Source of the DNA: Saccharopolyspora phatthalungensis | GTDB taxonomy: Bacteria; Actinomycetota; Actinomycetes; Mycobacteriales; Pseudonocardiaceae | Length of the DNA stretch: 64,000 bases | Direction of reading: 5' to 3' | Assembly: GCF_014203395.1 (NCBI RefSeq) | Contig: NZ_JACHIW010000002.1 | Coordinates: 1,488,001-1,552,000 of the forward strand | Made by a program: the position numbers and the translations under genes | The notes under the pieces: generated by a model | What the model was told of the DNA's origin: nothing | Seen by the model: the letters and a program-made list of their open reading frames with translations, nothing else | Databases searched by the model: none | In this document: positions 26,075 to 35,130 of the stretch, in pieces | Layout: every line of letters starts with the position of its first letter | How positions within the stretch are numbered: position 1 is the first letter of the stretch

Positions 26075-26446
26075 ATGCGAGTCGAAGAGGTCTTCCACCC
26101 GGGAACGCTCAGCTGTCAAGACTCGGATTCACTCGCCGAGGTCGCGAGGAAGATGACCGCGGACCACGTCGGCGCCCTCGCCGTGCTCGACAACGACCGG
26201 GTCATCGGCATCATCTCTGAACGCGACGTCGTCCGAGCCATCGCGGAACAGGCCGATCCGCGAGAGGCGAAAGCCACGTCGTTCGCGTCTCACAAACTCG
26301 AAACGGCCTCCTTCGGCGAGGACACCCGAGACGCCGCACGACGGATGCTCGACGCAGGAATCCGACATCTGCCGGTGAAGCAGGGCCATAATGTCGTCGG
26401 CGTGATCTCCATGCGCGACCTGCTGGCCGTCGAAACGTGGCTGTGA
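26075..26446 (+). CDS. CBS-pair domain protein (hypoxic response type)
   Basis: This 123-residue protein is a single CBS pair: DSDSLAEVARKMTADHVGAL with VIGIISERDVVRAIAEQ, then DTRDAARRMLDAGIRHLPV with VVGVISMRDLLAVE. The second halves are typical of small CBS regulators such as Hrp1-like proteins. It starts with ATG 26075, preceded by GGAGGA. It runs divergently from the other CBS gene, leaving about 195 bp between them that could hold promoters for both. Confidence 0.92.
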   Translation: MRVEEVFHPGTLSCQDSDSLAEVARKMTADHVGALAVLDNDRVIGIISERDVVRAIAEQADPREAKATSFASHKLETASFGEDTRDAARRMLDAGIRHLPVKQGHNVVGVISMRDLLAVETWL

Positions 26447-26716
26447 CGGGTCGAACCGTCCGGTCGATTCCTGCCTTGACCGGTCCGTCGATGCGGACCC
26501 AGCCGAGACACGTGGGGCCAAAGTGGACGGTGAGACTCTTTGGCCAACATCACCGACAGCGCGTCCAGCGGACCAGCCATCTGCACCGTCGTCCGAATCG
26601 AGGAGTTTCCGACCTCTTCGGCTATGTCATCGGGTGGCTCCGGCGCGGCAACGCGCCGGAGCCCCGACGAGACGAGTTCACCGCTGTGCTACGTCACGCT
26701 CAACGGTACCAAGGCA

Positions 26717-27970
26717 CTAGACCTGCGGGAGTGCGCTTAGTGTCGATTTCAATGCCGCGATCTTTCGTTGCGCGGACTCGTACTGTGCTGGATCGCTGAT
26801 AAGTGCCTCTATTGTCAATTTTCCATTGAATGAATAAATGGTGTAAGTATGCATTGCTTCGGCCTGGGTTGGAGTCAGAACACTGGCGTTTTGAATCTTG
26901 TTGTAAACGGCGGCGCGGAACCTATCGAGTGTCAACCCCGCCGGAGAACGCAGGGCCGGTACCGCGCCCCAGTTGGTTGTGAAAACGCTTCCTGGGGTGG
27001 ATGGCATCGCCAGATTATCGAAAAACCCACGCAGTTCGGTTGCGGTCTGATGAATGTCATTTTCCGCTTCGAGGGCTTCCGGAAGACGTGCGGCGACGGC
27101 ACGGGCCAGGCCGATGAGATCGGTATCGGTGTCGTCGGTCGCGGTGAAGCCGACAAAGCTGAGTACGTTCGTTCCGGCTGTCGTTTCCACTGGCGGCGTC
27201 AGTCTCCTGCGCATGTCCAGGGTGATGTAGTAGGGGATCTCATGGATCGGCCGTTGGCGCTCGTTCGCCTCGGTGAGGATAAGCGCCGCGGATACGAGTG
27301 CATTTAAGGTGAGCTTTGTCCGGTGGCCGAGATCCAAGAGGGCCGCGATGTCGACATCGCACCGGATCACCTGACTCGTGAACGCTGGCAGATCGCCGGC
27401 GGCGTCCGCGCCGGAAACTTGCAGGGACTCCGCCGGTGGATCCGGATACTCGAATTGCCCGATCCCTCGATCGGACAGAATTTTTTCGACCGCGTCCGGA
27501 TAGCCGTGGGTGCCGAGGCTGGGAGACCCGCCTTGCACGATGTCGGTGTAGCTGGACCAGAAAGCCTCAAGCACCGCGAGTCCATGATGTCCGTCGGCGA
27601 TCGCGTGGTGAATCAGCAACGCCACGCTGGCTCGATCGCCGTCACGTACTACATGGACCGCGGAGAGGACGCTGCCAGGGTCCACATCGAAACCCATCAG
27701 GGGGTCGGACGGGCTGCCGTCTAACACGCTGACTCCGGGCAGGGAGCCGGTGGGGGCAACGAGCATATGGCATTCATCAACCGACCTCAGATGCGCAGCC
27801 AGGGCTGGGTAAGCGCGCCTGAGAGATTCCAACGCCGCAGAAAGTGCGTCGACATCCAATCGGCCACGGACCTCGACGACATAGCCCACATAGATACCGA
27901 TATCCACCAACCAGCTCTCGGTGGGAGCGAGACTGCGAATCACGGGAGACCGACTGGTCATCTCAGGCAT
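26717..27970 (-). CDS. PapA5-like condensation-domain acyltransferase
   Basis: This 417-residue protein belongs to the chloramphenicol-acetyltransferase-like fold with the catalytic motif HHxxxDG (HHAIADG, residues 121-127). PapA5-type enzymes move an acyl chain from a carrier to an alcohol, as in phthiocerol ester formation; DMRRRLTPP and TNVLSFVGF correspond to the conserved second motif region. AAGGAG lies before ATG 27970. No polyketide synthase adjoins it, so its acyl donor is unknown. The nearby AMP-ligase relic hints at a former lipid pathway. Codon GC is slightly lower than that of the neighbours. Confidence 0.85.
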   Translation of the reverse strand: MPEMTSRSPVIRSLAPTESWLVDIGIYVGYVVEVRGRLDVDALSAALESLRRAYPALAAHLRSVDECHMLVAPTGSLPGVSVLDGSPSDPLMGFDVDPGSVLSAVHVVRDGDRASVALLIHHAIADGHHGLAVLEAFWSSYTDIVQGGSPSLGTHGYPDAVEKILSDRGIGQFEYPDPPAESLQVSGADAAGDLPAFTSQVIRCDVDIAALLDLGHRTKLTLNALVSAALILTEANERQRPIHEIPYYITLDMRRRLTPPVETTAGTNVLSFVGFTATDDTDTDLIGLARAVAARLPEALEAENDIHQTATELRGFFDNLAMPSTPGSVFTTNWGAVPALRSPAGLTLDRFRAAVYNKIQNASVLTPTQAEAMHTYTIYSFNGKLTIEALISDPAQYESAQRKIAALKSTLSALPQV

Positions 27971-28155
27971 TTCTGCGTATCTCCTTGGGTTATTCTCTTG
28001 GTGCCCGCCCAGCCTAACTCACCTGGCGATGTCCTGATCAAGGTTTGCCGTCTGCTGCGCGCGCTTCGCGGCCAGCGCCCGACGCGGGTCTGCCGCTGCT
28101 GTCGAAGACCGCCCTCCGGTTGGAGATCCGCTTCGCCGCCCCCTTGACGACGCCG

Positions 28156-28780
28156 ACCCGATGGGCAAGTATTTACGTAATATTTTACTCGTACACGGCG
28201 AGATCTTGGTCGTGCGGAGTGCCGTTGTATCCCGGCTTCGGCGTCGAAGGACTGGCGCAGCGCCTCGGGCACGCGCAACCGTCGGTAGTCGTCACTGATG
28301 GCGACTCCTGGACCCCGCTGGAGAAGGCCGTCACGGCCGCAGCGATCAGCCCGGTCGTGATCGGTGTGAAAAGCCCCAACAGCGAGGCCGAGTTCTGGAC
28401 GCTGATCGAGCAGAACGACGCCTCGACCGGTTGGTTCAACACTGCGGCGTCCGATACCGCGACTCTGCTCTACACCAGCGGAACCACTGGCACGCCCAAG
28501 GGCTGCCAGCTGCCGCACTCCTATCTGCTCACGATGCAGCCCTTCGTTCGGCATGCATTCGCGTTGCAGCCGGGCGACCTCTTCGCCTCCACCTCCAGCC
28601 CGGGCTGGGTGAACGGCCTCTACTCGGCCGGGCTTTGCGTGAATGCGGAAGGCCGTGCCCGTCTGATCTACAGTGGACGTTTCAATGCCGAAGCCTGGCT
28701 GACCATCCTGAAGCAGGAAAAGGTCACCTATCTTTCGAGCGCACCGAGCGCGGTATCGGGAGATGCTTCCGGCTGTGCGG
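28156..28780 (+). pseudogene. AMP-dependent acyl-CoA synthetase fragment
   Basis: An internal piece of an adenylate-forming ligase is visible: VPLYPGFGVEGLAQRLGHA, then the P-loop-like core motif LLYTSGTTGTPKG, and FASTSSPGWVNGLYSAG. The first 100 or so residues and the whole C-terminal half with the hinge and catalytic Lys are missing. The frame runs on into unrelated text after about 28780. It is the first of three broken catabolic genes in a row. Confidence 0.8.
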
Positions 28781-28890
28781 AATCGGGCTTTCCCGCCAGC
28801 CTGCGCGGCGGGGCGTGCGCCGGCGAGCATCAGGGTGCCGAGATCGGTCGCATGGTCCGGCTGCGATGCCGAGTGCGGCGATCGCCGGAA

Positions 28891-29533
28891 ACGGGATTAC
28901 TACACGAAAAACGGCACTCTCGTGCACAGCCGGGAACTGTTCAAGAAGATGGCCGACCTGGGCTGGGCCGGCATCGCGATCCCCGACGAATACGGGGGAT
29001 CGGGCGGCGGACTCATCGAGCAATGCATCTTCTTCGAAGAGACATCACGCGGACTCGCCCCGGTCGCCGCTGCGGCGAGCAGCCAGCTCGTGGCACAGAC
29101 ACTGCTCAAATTCGGCACCGAGGAGCAGAAGCAGGCTCGTCTGCCGCTGGTCGCCAGCGGCGGAGCCATGTCCCTGAGCTTGTCCGAGCCGGATGCCGGT
29201 TCCGAGCGGGTCGCGGTCCTGACGCCGTATGTCGACGAGCTCAACGTCAAGATCCGCGAAAGCCTGGCGAGCACCGGCATTGAGGTCATCGACATCGAGG
29301 GATTCGGGATCGACGACAACTTCGGGCTCGCCGAACCGATGCCGCAGGAGATCGCGGACCGCGCGATCAAGTTGGTCGACCGCTGCGAACCCGATCCGCT
29401 GTTCATCTCGTGCACGAACTTCCGAGCGCTCGAAGCAGTCGCGCGGATCGAAGCGACGACCGGCATTCCCGTCGTCACCAGCAATCGTGCGGTGGCGGCG
29501 GCAGTCCGGAAGACCCTGGAAGACCTCGCTTGA
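28891..29533 (+). pseudogene. Chimeric ORF: acyl-CoA dehydrogenase N-terminus fused to Asp/Glu-racemase C-terminus
   Basis: One open frame joins two unrelated halves. The first (about 28891-29208) is an acyl-CoA dehydrogenase N-terminus: FKKMADLGWAGIAIPDEYGG, EETSRGLAPVAAA, and LSLSEPDAGSE. The second (about 29209-29533) is the C-terminal half of a maleate isomerase/arylmalonate decarboxylase-like protein: LTPYVDELNVKIRESL, then DPLFISCTNFRALEAV with its catalytic Cys and GIPVVTSNRAVA. Neither half is complete, so the product should be inactive. The clean in-frame junction suggests a deletion between two genes of one former pathway. Confidence 0.8.
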
Positions 29534-29785
29534 AGAGATCGCCGCCGAGCCTGCCCTGCTGGGTCTCGTCTGCCGATCGGCCGTTGAAGGTTGGGTTCCG
29601 GGCTGCCGTAGGGCATCACAACTTCACCCGGTGCTTGAGCGGCGACTATACGTGACGAACAGGCGGGATCTCGCGAATACCTTCCCGGCTGATGCAGGCG
29701 CGAAAGTGGGGGATCATGAAACCGTCCGTGAACGGTTCCACGACCCCCCGCCTTCCGTTGAGGGCATCCGCCGCAGGCTACGGGG

Positions 29786-30829
29786 TTACCGCTTGGGCAG
29801 CATCCCCGGCGGGAACGACGGCATTCCGGGGTGGCCGCCACGGGGCCCGCCAGGGAACCCGCCCGGCCCGCCCGGCGACCCACCAGGGGACCCACCAGGC
29901 CCACCAGGGGACCCGCCCGGCCCGCCAGGGGACCCACCAGGCCCGCCCGGCGACCCACCGGGGGACCCGCCCGGGGACGACCCTCCGGAGGGATCGGATC
30001 CTCCGCCGGAGGGATCGGATGCGCCGCCGGAACTCATGGTCTGCTTGATCCAGTCGGTGTGCGCCACGAGGTTGCTGTAGATGCCGGGCTTCTCCGCGCA
30101 ATTCTCGGCCTGGCCGCGGCTGGTCGCGCCGACCAGTTTGAAATCGCTGCCCTCTCGCACCACGGCCGGGCCACCGGAGTCGCCGTAGCATGCGCTCACC
30201 TTGCCGCCCTGATTATCGATGCACAGCTCGCGTTCCGAATCGAAGGGGTTGCCCGAGCCGTTGCAGCCCGACGGGGCGATCGTCTTGGTGTTCAACTCCT
30301 TCAAGTTTTGGGGCGGCTCGCCGCATTTTTGCGTCCCGCAGGTCTGGCCCCACCCGAGCAGCAGCAGCGCGGTGCCCGGCTGCGGTGACGTCGCAGAGAT
30401 CTCGATCGGCTGCGCTTTCACCGGTTGCGCCAGGTGGACCATGGCGATGTCGTAGCCGGTGGCGACGTCGCTGCCGCTCTGCTTCTGCTTCGAATTGGGG
30501 TGGGCGATGAACTTGTCCGGTTTGACGACCTCACCGCCCTTGGTGCGGTCGCTTGACCCGATCCGGTATTGGACGTTGCTGGGCTGTTGCCCGTCCACGC
30601 AGTGCGCGGCGGTGACCAACCACTGTTTATCGATCAGCGAGGCGCCGCAGTGGTGTTGACCATCGGTGGATTGCATGGACGCCATAAAGCTGTAGGTCTG
30701 TTTCGCTTCGGTACCTCCGATAATGAACGGCGTAGAAGCAGCACCGGCGATTGGTGCTGCGAGCGCCAGGCTGGTCAGCATCGTCGCGACGAGCGCGAGA
30801 ATGCCTCGGCCTAGAGAACCTCGGGGCAT
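29786..30829 (-). CDS. Secreted trypsin-like serine protease with Gly/Pro-rich tail
   Basis: This 347-residue secreted S1 protease has a signal peptide (residues 1-31), an activation site FIIGG near 35-39, and the triad His76 (TAAHC), Asp127 (YDIAM) and Ser218 (GDSGGP). Six cysteines are placed as in bacterial trypsins. From about residue 265 an unusual tail of roughly 80 residues repeats GGSP/GGPGGSPGG, which could cross the cell wall or act as a flexible linker to the surface. ATG 30829 follows AAGGAGAG; a start 24 bases upstream is less likely. It is transcribed alone. Confidence 0.9.
   Translation of the reverse strand: MPRGSLGRGILALVATMLTSLALAAPIAGAASTPFIIGGTEAKQTYSFMASMQSTDGQHHCGASLIDKQWLVTAAHCVDGQQPSNVQYRIGSSDRTKGGEVVKPDKFIAHPNSKQKQSGSDVATGYDIAMVHLAQPVKAQPIEISATSPQPGTALLLLGWGQTCGTQKCGEPPQNLKELNTKTIAPSGCNGSGNPFDSERELCIDNQGGKVSACYGDSGGPAVVREGSDFKLVGATSRGQAENCAEKPGIYSNLVAHTDWIKQTMSSGGASDPSGGGSDPSGGSSPGGSPGGSPGGPGGSPGGPGGSPGGPGGSPGGSPGGPGGFPGGPRGGHPGMPSFPPGMLPKR
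29800..29990 (-). repeat. Short tandem repeats encoding the Gly/Pro tail
   Basis: Units of 9 and 18 bases built on CCCGCCCGGCCCGCC and CCACCAGG recur here. They encode GGSPGGP-type residues at the C-terminus of the serine protease. Such repeats can change copy number by slippage. Confidence 0.75.
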
Positions 30830-31189
30830 GTTCTCTCTCCTTCCACCTCCCACCTCCGTGCCCGGGGGATGTAGCCAGGAGCTGGGAGTTTGTGCAGTAT
30901 CCGGCGATACTGCCCGCCGTGAGGCCTACTGCGTTCCCCCAAATGGAGCAATCACGACTGGTAGTCGAGCGACTATCGACCGTGCAGATCACCGTCCGGC
31001 AGACGATGCGATCTATTGGGACATAAGGGATTCCGCAGTGCCAAAGATCGCGCGGTGGGGCTTGGTGCACGACGGTGCCGAATGGCTTTGCCGCATTGCT
31101 CAGCGGCGTGGCGTCCCTCAAGATTCGGATCCCGACGCACCGGACAATGATCGAAAGCCGCGAAATACGTCATCGAAATGTGGTGCGTT
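30830..31189. other. Intergenic region between protease and EF-hand genes
   Basis: These 360 bases separate two divergent genes and should hold both promoters. I see no gene and no promoter sequence clear enough to name. Confidence 0.5.
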
Positions 31190-31750
31190 ATGTCAGAGCA
31201 ATTCCTTCGGCAGAAGCACGACCGCCTCTTCCAATTCTGGGACACCAACCGCGATGGGGTCATTGAGTGGGCCGACGTCCAGGCCGTGGTGGAGGGCGTT
31301 AGCAATGCCTTCGGCTGGGCCGAGGACTCCGCCCAGAAACGACGGCTGAGCAGCGCGACGCGACGATGGTGGGATGACATGTTCGCGCCATACGCGGTGA
31401 ACGGCGAACTGGCCCGCGACCCGTTCGTCACCTGCCTGCACAACTGGGCAACCGCTGACAGGTCGGCGTTCCGCGAGGTCCTAGCTCCCGCGGCCGAGGC
31501 CTACGCCGCGATGGGCGATCTCGACGGTGACGGGACGGTGAACGAAGACGAGTACGTCAAGGTGTTCGGCAGCTCGATCCAGATGTCCGAGGACGAATCT
31601 CGCGACGCATTCCGCCGGCTGGACCGCGACGGCGACGGACTGATCTCCGTGGAGGAGTTCGCCGCCGATACTGTCGAGTACTTCACGGCTACCGACCGTG
31701 CGGCGCCGGGCAACTGGTTGCTCGGGCCGATCGAGCCAAGCAAGGCCTGA
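31190..31750 (+). CDS. EF-hand calcium-binding protein (calerythrin-like)
   Basis: This 186-residue protein has three good EF-hand loops: DTNRDGVIEWAD near residue 18, DLDGDGTVNEDE near 111, and DRDGDGLISVEE near 145. The middle region (DPFVTCLHNWA) fits the fourth, degenerate hand, as in calerythrin of Saccharopolyspora erythraea. It would buffer or signal Ca2+ in the cytoplasm, since there is no signal peptide. ATG 31190 is preferred; an in-frame ATG at 31178 also exists and neither has a clear ribosome site. Confidence 0.9.
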   Translation: MSEQFLRQKHDRLFQFWDTNRDGVIEWADVQAVVEGVSNAFGWAEDSAQKRRLSSATRRWWDDMFAPYAVNGELARDPFVTCLHNWATADRSAFREVLAPAAEAYAAMGDLDGDGTVNEDEYVKVFGSSIQMSEDESRDAFRRLDRDGDGLISVEEFAADTVEYFTATDRAAPGNWLLGPIEPSKA

Positions 31751-31776
31751 ATGGTGCGGTCTTCGTCTCCAGGGAT

Positions 31777-32298
<522 letters not shown>

Positions 32299-32322
32299 AG
32301 CAGTTCGCTCACGATTTGGAAA

Positions 32323-34188
32323 TCACAGGTGGTGCCGCTGCGTGCGCGCTTGGTCCTCGTAGCGCTTGCGCGCCAGTTGCGTGCTCTCGCGGGTGGAGAC
32401 CTCGGCCACCGGCACGTCCCACCACGCCTCCGGCGGCAGTTGCGCCTTCGCCGGGTCGGTCTCGACGTACACCGCCGTCGGGTGCTCCGCCGCCCGGGCT
32501 GCGCGCAGGGCGTTGCGCATTTGGTCCACAGTGGAGGCCCGCAGGACGTCCATGCCGAGGCTTTCGGCGTTGGCCGCCAGGTCCACCGGTAGCGGCTCGC
32601 CGGTGAAGGCACCGGTTTCGTCGCGGTAGCGGTAGGCGGTGCCGAAACGCTCGCCGCCGACCTTCTCGGACAGGCCGCCGATCGATGCGTAGCCGTGGTT
32701 CTGCACCAGCACCAGGTTGATCTTGATGCCTTCCTGCACCGCGGTGACCAGCTCGGTCGGCATCATCAGGTAGGTGCCGTCGCCGACCAGCGCGAACACC
32801 TCGCGCGACGGGTCGGCCAGCCGGGCGCCGATCGCCGCCGGGATCTCGTAGCCCATGCACGAGAAGCCGTACTCGACGTGGTACTGCCGCGGTTGCTTGG
32901 CACGCCACAGCTTGTTCAGGTCCTCGGGCATCGACCCGGCCGCGTTGATCACCACGTCGCGGTCGTCAAGGACCTCGTCGAGCACGCCAAGCACCTCAGC
33001 CTGTCCCGGCCGCTCGTCCCCGGCCGCGCTCCGCGTCGTCCGCTCGATCACCTGCGCCCAGCGCTGCGCGCCGGCGCGGTACTCCTGCACGTAGTCCTCG
33101 GACACGCGGTGCCCGGACAGCACCTCGGTCAGCTGTCCCAGCGTCGTGCGCGCATCGCCGATCACCGGGGTCGCCGCCTGCTTGTGGGCGTCCAGCGAGG
33201 TGATGTTGACGTTGACGAACCGAACGTCCGGGTTGGCGAACAAAGTCCGGGAGGCGGTGGTGAAGTCCGAGTAGCGGGTGCCGACGCCGATGATCAGGTC
33301 CGCGGCACGGGCGATGTCGTCGGAGACCGCGGTGCCGGTGTGCCCGATGGACCCGAGCTCGCAGGGGTGGTCGAAGCGCAGCGAGCCACGGCCCGCCTGC
33401 GTTTCGGACACCGGAATTCCGGTGCTCTCGGCGAAAGCCCGCAACGCTTCTTCCGCACCGCTGTGGTGTACCCCGCCCCCGGCGATGACCAGCGGACGCT
33501 TCGCCGCCCGGATCCGCTCGGCGGCCTCGGCGACCGACCGCGCGTCCGGTGCCGGGCGGTGCACCCGCCACACCCGCTCGGCGAAGAACTCCTCCGGCCA
33601 GTCGTACGCCTCGGCTTGCACGTCCTGCGGCAGCGCCAGGGTCACCGCGCCGGTCTCCACCGGGTCGGTGAGCACCCGCATCGCGTCCAGTGCGGAGGGG
33701 ATCAGCGCTTCCGGCCGCCAGATCCGGTCGAAGTAGCGCGACACCGGCCGCAGGCAGTCGTTGACCGAGACGTCCCGGGCGTGCGGGACCTCCAGCTGCT
33801 GTAGCACCGGATCGGCGGGTCGAGTCGCGAAGATGTCGCCCGGCAACAGCAACACCGGCAGGTGGTTGATGGTGGCCAGGGCGGCACCGGTGACCAGGTT
33901 CGTCGCTCCCGGCCCGATCGAGGTCGTGCACGCGTAGGTGGACATCCGGTTGCTCTGGCGGGCGAATCCGACCGCCGCGTGCACCATCGCCTGCTCGTTG
34001 CGCCCCTGGAGGTAGGGCATGTCGCCGCCGGCCTCCAGCAGCGCCTGGCCGATTCCGGCGACGTTGCCGTGGCCGAAGATGCCCCAGCACCCGGCGATCA
34101 GCCGACGCTGCTCGCCGTCGCGTTCGGTGTGCTGGTTGGCGAGGAACCGCACCAGCGCCTGCGCGACGGTCAACCGCCGGGTTTTCAT
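32323..34188 (-). CDS. iolD: 3D-(3,5/4)-trihydroxycyclohexane-1,2-dione hydrolase
   Basis: This 621-residue thiamine-diphosphate enzyme opens the diketo-inositol ring to 5-deoxy-glucuronate. It shows the N-terminal active-site Glu region (GRNEQAMVHAAVGFARQS), the central PLVIAGGGVHHSGA domain and the ThDP/Mg motif beginning GDGTYLMMP and ending at Asn of VLVQNHG. The length matches IolD rather than acetolactate synthase (about 560). ATG 34188 follows GGAGGA and overlaps the iolB stop. It is the fourth gene of the minus-strand iol operon. Confidence 0.95.
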   Translation of the reverse strand: MKTRRLTVAQALVRFLANQHTERDGEQRRLIAGCWGIFGHGNVAGIGQALLEAGGDMPYLQGRNEQAMVHAAVGFARQSNRMSTYACTTSIGPGATNLVTGAALATINHLPVLLLPGDIFATRPADPVLQQLEVPHARDVSVNDCLRPVSRYFDRIWRPEALIPSALDAMRVLTDPVETGAVTLALPQDVQAEAYDWPEEFFAERVWRVHRPAPDARSVAEAAERIRAAKRPLVIAGGGVHHSGAEEALRAFAESTGIPVSETQAGRGSLRFDHPCELGSIGHTGTAVSDDIARAADLIIGVGTRYSDFTTASRTLFANPDVRFVNVNITSLDAHKQAATPVIGDARTTLGQLTEVLSGHRVSEDYVQEYRAGAQRWAQVIERTTRSAAGDERPGQAEVLGVLDEVLDDRDVVINAAGSMPEDLNKLWRAKQPRQYHVEYGFSCMGYEIPAAIGARLADPSREVFALVGDGTYLMMPTELVTAVQEGIKINLVLVQNHGYASIGGLSEKVGGERFGTAYRYRDETGAFTGEPLPVDLAANAESLGMDVLRASTVDQMRNALRAARAAEHPTAVYVETDPAKAQLPPEAWWDVPVAEVSTRESTQLARKRYEDQARTQRHHL

Positions 34189-35084
34189 CGTTCCTCCACT
34201 GTGGTCTGTGCGGGTGCGGTGTAGAGCGGGAGCCGCGGGTCCACTTGCTGCTCGGCCCAGGTGTCGCGCACCCACGCGTGCGTCGGGTCATCGCAGATCA
34301 GCCAGGCGCGGTCCGGGGACGGACCGGCCATCACGTTGAGGTAGTACATGTCGTAGCCCGGCACCGCCATCGACGGCCCGTGCCAGCCGTCCGGAATCAG
34401 CACCACGTCCCCGCTGCGCACCTCGGCAAGCACGTCGGTCGCGCGGTCCGGACCCGACGGGTAGACCCGCTGGTACCCGACACCGGGGCTGCCGTGCGAA
34501 TCGGCGATCTCGAAGTAGTAGATCTCCTCCAGCCGCGACTCGCCCTCGCGCTCCAAGTCGTGCTTGTGCGGCGGGAACGACGACCAATTTCCCGACGGCG
34601 TTAGCACCTCGACAGCGATCAGCCGGTCCGCCTCGAACACGTGCGCCGCACCGAAGTTGTTGACCTGTCGGCTGGCCTGCCCAGCACCGCGCAGCTCGAC
34701 CGGCACTCCGGCGGCCGGGCCGTAGCGCGCGGGCAGCCGGTTTTCGCACCGCGCGCCGGTCAGCGCGAACCGACCGCCGGAATCGCTGCTGATCCGCACC
34801 TGCGCATCCCTTGGTATGTAAACGAAATCCGTGACACCGTCGAACACGCTCCTGCGCCCGGCCAGCTCGAACGTCTCGCCGTCGCAGACCACCGTGCAGC
34901 TGTCGGCCAGCGGCAGCACGATCCATTCGCTGTCACCGGTGGCCAGCTCGTGGCGTGCACCGGCTTCGAGTTCGAGCACCCGCAGCGACGAGTAGCCCCA
35001 TCCCGCGGACTCCGGGTCCACGAAAGTGCTGTACTCGCCGCGCGCCGTCGTACCCGCTGGACAGTAGAAACGCTTGTCCGTCAA
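34185..35084 (-). CDS. iolB: 5-deoxy-glucuronate isomerase
   Basis: This 299-residue bicupin isomerises 5-deoxy-glucuronate to 2-deoxy-5-keto-gluconate. Visible are the metal-binding cupin motif SSFPPHKHDLE, then LEEIYYFEIAD and IPDGWHGPSMAVPGYDMYYLNVMAG, which are diagnostic for IolB. I choose the TTG at 35084 because GGAGGA lies 8-11 bases upstream and the family start (KRFYCPAG) follows at once; the longer frame has no support. The stop overlaps iolD by four bases. Confidence 0.94.
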   Translation of the reverse strand: MTDKRFYCPAGTTARGEYSTFVDPESAGWGYSSLRVLELEAGARHELATGDSEWIVLPLADSCTVVCDGETFELAGRRSVFDGVTDFVYIPRDAQVRISSDSGGRFALTGARCENRLPARYGPAAGVPVELRGAGQASRQVNNFGAAHVFEADRLIAVEVLTPSGNWSSFPPHKHDLEREGESRLEEIYYFEIADSHGSPGVGYQRVYPSGPDRATDVLAEVRSGDVVLIPDGWHGPSMAVPGYDMYYLNVMAGPSPDRAWLICDDPTHAWVRDTWAEQQVDPRLPLYTAPAQTTVEER

Positions 35085-35130
35085 CGCTGGTCCTCCAAGC
35101 TCGTGATGCGGGGTGTCGCCGCAGTCGCGG

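Noticed and set aside
26523..26740. Short open frames after the CBS gene that could be a peptide precursor
   Set aside because: No ATG/GTG with ribosome site, no modification genes nearby, and two equally good frames overlap.
29800..29990. Regular short repeats that might be a CRISPR array
   Set aside because: Units are 9-18 bases, contiguous, and encode the Gly/Pro tail of the protease; no unique spacers or cas genes.
32695..33804. A 369-codon plus-strand frame opposite iolD
   Set aside because: Shadow frame; iolD on the minus strand has full family motifs and a good ribosome site.
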